From: Asterias amurensis
Taxonomy: Eukaryota; Echinodermata; Asteroidea; Forcipulatida; Asteriidae
Length of the DNA: 64,000 nucleotides
Reading direction: 5' to 3'
Assembly: GCF_032118995.1 (NCBI RefSeq)
Contig: NC_092648.1
Span: 19,186,450-19,250,449 of the forward strand
Shown here: one piece after another, positions 57,541 through 64,000 of the stretch
Layout: each line of letters begins with the position of its first letter
Position numbering within the stretch: position 1 is the stretch's first letter
The notes under the pieces: model-generated
Seen by the model: only the letters and a program-made list of their open reading frames with translations
Told to the model about the DNA's origin: nothing
Database searches by the model: none
Program-made: the position numbers and the translations under genes

Positions 57541-60500
57541 TTACTTGGCCTTACTGGTCTTGTTAGCAGCATTGTTCATCTCTAGTTTACTCAGGCGCTT
57601 CCATAGTTCATCTCGTTCCTTCTCCTTTTTCTTCTCTCTGTAAAAAAAAAAAAAGAAAAAAAAGTTACAAATTTGGTTTTCAAAATATCTAAAATTTGAT
57701 TCTTTACAACAGAGGAAATCGTAAATTACAAAACACCAGTGGCGTCAAAACAAAACCGAAACAAAATCTAACACAAGTCACGAAGTTAGTTTTAAAATAT
57801 ATAAAAAAAAAATCAAAAATTCAGATTTATAATTTGATTCTATAAAACAGAGGAAATTGAAGAAAAAAAACCCCACCAAAACACCAGTAACCTCAAAACC
57901 AAACCCAACACAAATCACAAAAATTGGTTTTTAATATATCAAATTGCAATTAAAAAATCCAGATTTTAGGTTTCCAATCTCTTAAATCCAATTTTGTTCT
58001 TTGAAAGAGAGGAAAATGTTAAAAAGAAAAAACTTAGTTGCTCTCAATACTTACTTTTGTCTCTCTACCTTGTAACCAGATGTTAGGTCGTCGAACAATT
58101 GGCTATTCATTTCCATAAATGTCTTCAGTACATTATAAACCAGTGCAACTATAGTCCTGTAAAACAAACATAGTACAAGAAAAGTTAAGATAAAGAGAGA
58201 AACATTGATAGCTTTCAACTTTGCCTGGGTCCTTTACTACTACTTTTATAATAATAAATTTTAATCCTCAGTGGTAAAACTCATCAGGTGGCCTGGAAAA
58301 TTCATCTTTGAGAGGGCAAGACCATTTTCATTTTGCAAAGGTCATTTCTACTGGAAAAACTTTAACTCTATGGGGGAACACTTTTGGTAGAAACATACAT
58401 AGAATTGAGGTTTCTTTATACTAGATTACATGACATAACAAAAATGAAGAGTCATAAAATATCTTGTGCTCTTGAAGGGAAGGTACACTATTGGTAATTG
58501 TCAAAGACCAGTCTTCTCACTTGGTGTATCTTAACATATGCATAAAATAATAAACCTGTGAAAATCTGGGAGAAAATGATGGAAGAAAAAAACCCTTGTT
58601 GGAAGAATTGTGTGCTTTCAGATAGGAACAAAAGACTTCTAGCTAGAAGTCTTTTAATATTTTAGTGAGAAATTACCTTTTTTTCAAAAACTACGTTACT
58701 TCAGAGGGAGTCATTTCCCACAATGTTTTATACTATCAACAGCTCCCCAACGCTTGTTACCAAGTCAGTTTTTAAGTTAATATTTGTTTTGAGTAATTAC
58801 CAAATGTGTACCATCCCTTTAAATGCCTTCAAGTGTGAATGACCATATCCTCAAAAATGAACATGAAACATGCACCATGAAAATTGAAGGATTAAGGGGG
58901 GTTTAATGTTTCTCGGGTTACTCTTATGTTAATGGATAAGTGAATAAAACAGATTGAATCAAAGATAACATGACATCAGCCATCCCATGAAAAGATTAGG
59001 AACCCCCGCATCATTTCAAAGCTTGTTTCAGTATAAATGATTGTGTTACTTCCGGTTATGCATCTCTTGATTTCAGTCTTATACATAATTCACAATAGAC
59101 TGTGCAAGTCTCGCATGAATTCAAAATTCCTGGACCAAGTTGGTCCCAACCATATTTAGTTTTTATGTGTGCATGATTCTGTTTTATGGCTATACAATTT
59201 CTATCAAATTGTTTGTTAAGTGAAATATAGCCATGATCATTACAGAATGTTGCCCAACTGAGGATCATGCTATCAGTAGACCTGTGTAAGGGTCGCCAAA
59301 ATTGGGCCATGATAGGCAAATGGGTTTCTAAAAAATAAACATCCTTGTCGGTAGCTAGTGTACGTCTATTCCCCCCGCGGGACTTCAAGTGACCAGAAGA
59401 GGGACTATTTCCCGAGGCCAGTCAATATGTGTATAATAGTTAAAATATAAATGTGGTAGAAAGCTTCCCTTGAAATATTACTTGCTGGGGTGCTGTAGTT
59501 TTTGAGAAATGAGTAAAACAATTTCACGAACCTTATTTGCGATTCAGTGAGACGAAAATTATTTTAGCACTAGGAACAACAAATCTCTGCGACTCCCCTA
59601 AAAACATTGAACTGTGATTTTCACCCTTTTTTTTCTCTCAAAAACTTGTAACTAATGACACGGACACCTCTACAGGTAAATGATAATTACATACATCTTC
59701 ATTCAAAGTGGGTAGGGGTTGATGTCATGGCCGAAAAAACTTGAGCAACAAAAGGTATGAAAACCCTTCCAAGAGTTACTTACTGATTCCAATGTTCCTT
59801 TGATATCCTATAGAGACTAGGGAACATGACGGGCATTACAGTTAATGAATTCTCCTCTATCAGACTCAATATATATTCATTATTCCAGAAGTATAGCGCC
59901 CTCTCTGCTACCTGCAAAGACACAAATCCAGAAAAGAAGAAGAAGAAGAAACGATTAGTTTAGTAAAGCTGTGCTACCATTGAGAGACCCAGCTTAATTT
60001 GAAATCATAACTACATACAAACTGATCTAAATGCATTACAGGGACAAGTGGTTTTGTAAACTGGACAAAAGTTCTGGGCCCAATTTCAAATTCTGCGCTT
60101 GCGATAACCATACTTTACTTAAAGAGCAAGCAGCTGTGTACGCAAAGAATAGTAAAGTAAGAACAGTATTCCCTGTAAACTCTGACTTATTGCTTACGGT
60201 AAGTAGAACAAAGAAATTGGGCCATGGTGCTGTCAGAAGTTGATCTGACGTGGAAGTTGCATGCCTGATTGTTTTTTTCTTCATCTAGTTTATTGGAAAA
60301 CTTAGTTCTGTAGCCTGCAGGCTGAATTACAACACAGCATCCTGGGTTCTGCAGCCTGACCTGCAATACAGTATCCTAGTTCGGTAGCCTGCAGGCTGAA
60401 CTACAGTACAAAATCCTGGTTCAGTAGCCTGGAGGCCAAACAACAATACATAATCCTAGTTCTACAGCCTACCGGCTGTACTGCAGAACAGAATCCTAGC

Positions 60501-63376
60501 TTTGCAGCCTACAGGCTGAACTGCAGAACAGGAACATAGTTCTGTAGCCTGCAGGCTGAACTACAGTACAAAATCCTGGTTCTGCAGCCAGGAGGCCAAA
60601 CAACAATACAGAATCCTAATTCTGCAGCCTACAGGCCTAACTGCAGAACAGAAACATATTTCTGCAGCCTACAGGCTAAACTGCAGAACAAAAACATAGT
60701 TCTGCAGCCTACAGAATGGATTACGTACAGCCTGCAATACAGACTCATGCACACATACACATGTGAGTGTTCTTTACGATAATTATACCGCTAGCAACCA
60801 AACAGGGATTCACGGGCCAAGCTAACAAACTTGGATGTTGTTTACTCACCTGAAAGTGTGGACTTGCTACACACCTAGCCAGCTGTTTAAACAAAACCTC
60901 CTGAATCTTGACAAACTGTGAAGGCTCTATCACATCTAAGACTTCCTCGATCTCACCCAGGAACATGACCTAGGTCAAAGGTTAGAGGTTAAATTGTTAG
61001 ACCAAATGTCAATAAACATACCCTCCAGTACATTCATGTTTCGTCAGAAGTGCAAATGTTATAGACAGGTGGGACAAAAACAAAATTTAAAAACAAGAAT
61101 GAATAAAAAACATGTAATTTAATTTTTTTTAAACAGTTATATACAGGATGAACTTAAATTACAAAAGTTATTTATATTATTTCAATTTCTGCTTAATCAC
61201 TAGCCTTGAGTCTTGCTAAACCTTGAGTACATGTAAACCCTATGCATATATTCTGAGCTGTGTAATTAAGTTTTTGATTAAAATTAACATCAAACTTCCT
61301 TTACAATTACAAACCAAAAAGAGTAAGTACTATTAAATACGACATAAAATAGCCCCATTCCTTGCGTCAATGCCTTAAAAAAAAAATAAAAAAAGTTTTT
61401 CCCTCTCAAAGTGTGAAACTTGAAAAGAGAGGAAAAACATACTACTAGGTCTGAAACCAAAGCTAATTGGATACAAAGTCTTTAAAATCTCCCCTAGTGC
61501 CCGGCCAAATTGTTTTTAATAACAGTCCAGCATTGGGGGGGGGGGGGATGAATAGACTACGTGGGCAGCATGGAGACATTGTGCAATCCATACATGAGAT
61601 GGATGGAGAGAGAGGACAGATTGGCAGCTACCTCAAGGTATATGACTGCATTTCAGATCTGAGAAAGGAACGAGCTTTGGATTGTGTGGGTGCAGATGGG
61701 AAGGCGATGCCACTCTGCTCGATTCTATTTCAGGCCTTGAGGGGATTTTTGTTTCTTCCCCTCGTTCTTTTCCGATAGACTAAGCTTGTATTTTTGGATT
61801 AACTGCAGTTGTCTAATTCACCTTTAACAGCATCTTAAAGTGTCTGTGCTTTATTAGCACAGGATGTCTGGGCTTCATTAAAACACAGTGCGACCGCCAT
61901 CTTTGCGTGGTTCCCTGTCATCAATTGCAAATCATGAATACAAATGTTCATAAACCACAAGGGGGACAGACTTCTTTTCATTCAAGGCTTTGTCAATTTG
62001 AAATGGAACACCACATAATAAGTTTATTTTTTTATAATTTTTATAATAGGTTTTGGGTACCTTTTCAAAATGCCCATAGATTTACATTAAACTTACAGGG
62101 TTTGAAGATAATGCTAGTGGAAAGCTTCCCTTCAAATATTACTTACTGAGGTGCTGTAGTTTTTGAGAAATGAGTAAAACAATTTCATGAAAACACATTT
62201 GTAAATGCTTAAAGCAATTCTCATGACATTGTTTTACTCATTTCCCAAAAACTACAGCAACTTTTTACTATCATTATCTTCAAACTGTGTAAGTTTAGTG
62301 TAAATCTGTGGACATTGTGTTTTTTGCCCTACAAAAGTTACAAACACACTTTAACAGGAACAAGTCATAAGGTGTGTAGAATACGCAAGAAAAACTGTGT
62401 ACATGTATGACTGTGAGCATAAAATGCTGACATGGAATCCAACTCCGTAGTCAATACTGTGTGTGGAAAGCATTATTATGCATGCGCTCACCGCAACACG
62501 CTTCAAGAATTGACCATTGATGTTTATCAACACAATGTTCCCTGGGGTTAACTTTCAGTTCAGTTCAGTTCAGTTCATAAAAACATAATATTACAGGGAG
62601 ACGGCCAACATGGGGCTCAATAGACAGCTTTCACAATCCCTGTTTGTCTGTTTCACTTAAGTAATCTTTTTAATATTGTATTTTACATAAAGATATATTC
62701 TTAATTGTAAACCAAATTCCCTTTTTTTGGTGATGTATTTTAATCAAATAAACCAATATTGAAAAATTGGTCGAGCACCGGCACGTTAATCAGGAAAGTG
62801 GTTGGTTCAAATCCCCCATAGATATTTTCTTGTAGCTCAACCACAAATCACTATAACATTCCATCTTATGAAAAAGTTGCCTCTGCACAACCCTTCACAC
62901 CCGATGGTGGTTGAAAATTCTCTATTTTACCAGAGGATAAATCATAATCCCACGCGCACTCCAGGAGTACGAGCAAATATTCGCACATCTGCTTGCCATA
63001 TATGCAACTCAGGCCTTGGCCTCCTTGCATATGTGTCATGCAGAAGGACTATTTATTTGTAGACTCTACTCGTGCTTGTGGGATAACTAATAATAATATC
63101 TGAAACTGTAGATCTCTACTTAATCAGATTCAATCAGCAGGGACGTGTGGACCAAACTCAGCCGTATCTGAACCATCAACTTTAAAGGCAAAGGTTTTTG
63201 GAACCTTGCGATTAGAATGAACTTTAAATAATAGTAAACTTGCGGGTACAACCATGTAATAGTTAGAGTGTTGGCTCTGGAAAGAGCCAGTTTGGTTTCG
63301 ACAATTCAATTACTTGTCAACTTACCTCTTTCTGACTACAGGTTTTTGGCCAATACTTCAATAAACCTCTAACGAC
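57541..63376 (-). CDS. PPP2R5: PP2A B56 regulatory subunit (PPP2R5), last five exons
   Basis: Minus-strand exons in reading order: 63326-63376, 60850-60969, 59784-59911, 58055-58156, 57541-57637 (stop TAA at 57541-57543). All have correct AG/GT borders and phase; about 165 residues, with the N-terminal part beyond the right edge. The residues are typical of the last HEAT-like repeats of B56: [77 protein letters not shown], then a charged tail [33 protein letters not shown] fits the alpha/beta/epsilon group, not gamma/delta. B56 subunits direct the PP2A catalytic core to substrates carrying LxxIxE motifs (known for the family). The tail after [11 protein letters not shown] is short and Asn/Lys-rich and does not match a vertebrate isoform I recall. 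Convergent with kanadaptin. Confidence 0.93.
58472..58822 (-). mobile_element. TTAA MITE, family A copy 6, diverged
   Basis: Left end TTGAAGGGAAGGTACACTAT and right end GTGTACCATCCC-TTTAA are family A ends with several changes. The interior keeps TGGTGTATCTTAACATATGC, AACCTGTGAAAATCTG and ACATTGTGGG-type motifs (read on either strand). Lies in the PPP2R5 intron 58157-59783. Confidence 0.65.
59455..59540 (+). mobile_element. Half copy of the CTGTAGTTTTTGAGAAATG element
   Basis: GTGGTAGAAAGCTTCCCTTG, AATATTACTTGCTGGGGTGC and GTAGTTTTTGAGAAATGAGT match the left arm of the complete element at 62050-62336. The right arm is absent. Confidence 0.55.
60076..60224. mobile_element. GGGCCC-ended MITE, copy B9
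   Basis: GGGCCCAATTTCAAATTCTG at left and GAACAAAGAAATTGGGCC at right. GCTTGCG/GCTTACGG modules inside resemble B4. PPP2R5 intron 59912-60849. Confidence 0.6.
60303..60735 (+). repeat. ~42-bp minisatellite, about ten units
   Basis: The unit is close to AGTTCTGCAGCCTACAGGCT followed by GAACTGCAGAACAGAATCCT. Many units contain the palindrome GCCTGCAGGC. Units differ at several positions, so the array is moderately old. It occupies nearly half of the PPP2R5 intron 59912-60849. Confidence 0.8.
62050..62336. mobile_element. Palindromic MITE, ~290 bp
   Basis: Nested complementary segments: TGCCCATAGATTTACATTAA with TGTAAATCTGTGGACA; GTTTGAAGATAATG with ATTATCTTCAAAC; GCTGTAGTTTTTGAGAAATG with CATTTCCCAAAAACTACAGC. 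The whole element folds into one long hairpin. PPP2R5 intron 60970-63325. Confidence 0.7.
62590..62855 (+). mobile_element. tRNA-derived SINE, family S2, interrupted
   Basis: GGAGACGGCCAACATGGGGC at left and GAGCACCGGCACGTTAATCA with GGTTCAAATCCC at right match the S2 leader and head. About 145 bp of A/T-rich DNA (62625-62770) separates them. PPP2R5 intron 60970-63325. Confidence 0.55.
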
Positions 63377-64000
63377 CTGGTGGGAGACACATAATTTTGT
63401 AATTAACTTACATTGTTACAAATCATTACTAGAATCCTTTCTTACATTGCAAATTAAAAAATATAATTATTATTTGTTTATTAGAACCAAATTATTCAGT
63501 TAGTTATGGTTGCATGATACATATTTAATTCCAGATTCAGACATTACCTTAAAATATGTATGCACAATATGAACACTAAGAAAGCGCCAAAACCTGTCTC
63601 AATCAATATTTTCAAAATAGTTTTTACTATTTGTTATAATAGCGGTTGTTTTATCTGATTTAATTTGGAAAAAGCATATATTCAACACTTGTTTTCAAGA
63701 AATGCATAGGTTTTTTTTTCTTCAGACCTTTGTTTGAAAATATATTTTTTTTAAACAAACAATGTACCTTATTTGTGCCGTTACTGAAATAAAATTTCAT
63801 TTACACTATTCCTAGGTCTAAATTTGGCGCCAAGCTTGCCAAAGCCTCATCACTACATTTGAAAGCACCTGAGACACGGCTTTGCAAAAGGTTAATTGCA
63901 CAGGGCCAAAGAAATGCATTAGCAGGCTGCGCATGTGACAGAGTTTTATCAATCCAAAATGACAAGTCCAAATCTCTACCTGTAAAAATTAATCCCAGAG

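Noticed and set aside
59056..59388. Minus-strand 110-residue frame in a PPP2R5 intron
   Set aside because: On the same strand as PPP2R5 but with no splice borders that would keep phase with the flanking exons, and no recognisable motif. Possibly a chance frame.
62802..63062. 86-residue frame near 62.8 kb
   Set aside because: It starts in an S2 SINE B-box and lies in a PPP2R5 intron on the opposite strand; no independent support.

Overview
The window is intron-rich, AT-rich animal nuclear DNA with GT-AG introns. It is packed with short non-autonomous DNA transposons and tRNA-derived SINEs. Gene content and repeat style suggest a marine invertebrate deuterostome, most likely an echinoderm; this is an inference from sequence style, not a database match. 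Nothing bacterial, phage-like or viral was recognised.

Layout. (1) 429-20784, plus strand: 3' part of a START-domain lipid-transfer gene whose 5' end lies left of the window. The nine exons modelled here carry one complete START domain and, before it, what looks like the C-terminal end of another. One intron of about 9.6 kb is almost filled by an 8.3 kb tandem array of a 48-bp unit built from two palindromes, and the next intron carries a 120-bp tandem array. (2) 20785-41972: mostly non-coding, full of TTAA-flanked and GGGCCC-ended inverted-repeat elements. It holds one orphan single-exon reading frame (26579-27073), several tandem arrays, a possible minus-strand spliced non-coding transcript (about 36.6-39.8 kb) and a CCAAT/octamer-rich promoter-like block near 40.4 kb. 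(3) 41973-50210, plus strand: a complete 12-exon kanadaptin (SLC4A1AP) gene, 918 codons. (4) 50211-57540: the kanadaptin 3' UTR, a SINE, then about 6 kb of A/T-rich DNA that may be the long 3' UTR of the next gene. (5) 57541-63376, minus strand: the last five coding exons of a PP2A B56 regulatory subunit (PPP2R5, alpha/beta/epsilon-type core), continuing beyond the right edge. Kanadaptin and PPP2R5 are convergent.

The three recognised genes have unrelated housekeeping-type roles (lipid transfer, an FHA/dsRBD-like nuclear scaffold, phosphatase targeting) and no common pathway is implied. The most unusual material is the repeat architecture: the palindromic 48-bp array nested between remnants of an older ~60-bp array; a 120-bp repeat family present in two genes in opposite orientation; and nested insertions that expose empty target sites and so reveal target-site duplications inside this one window.
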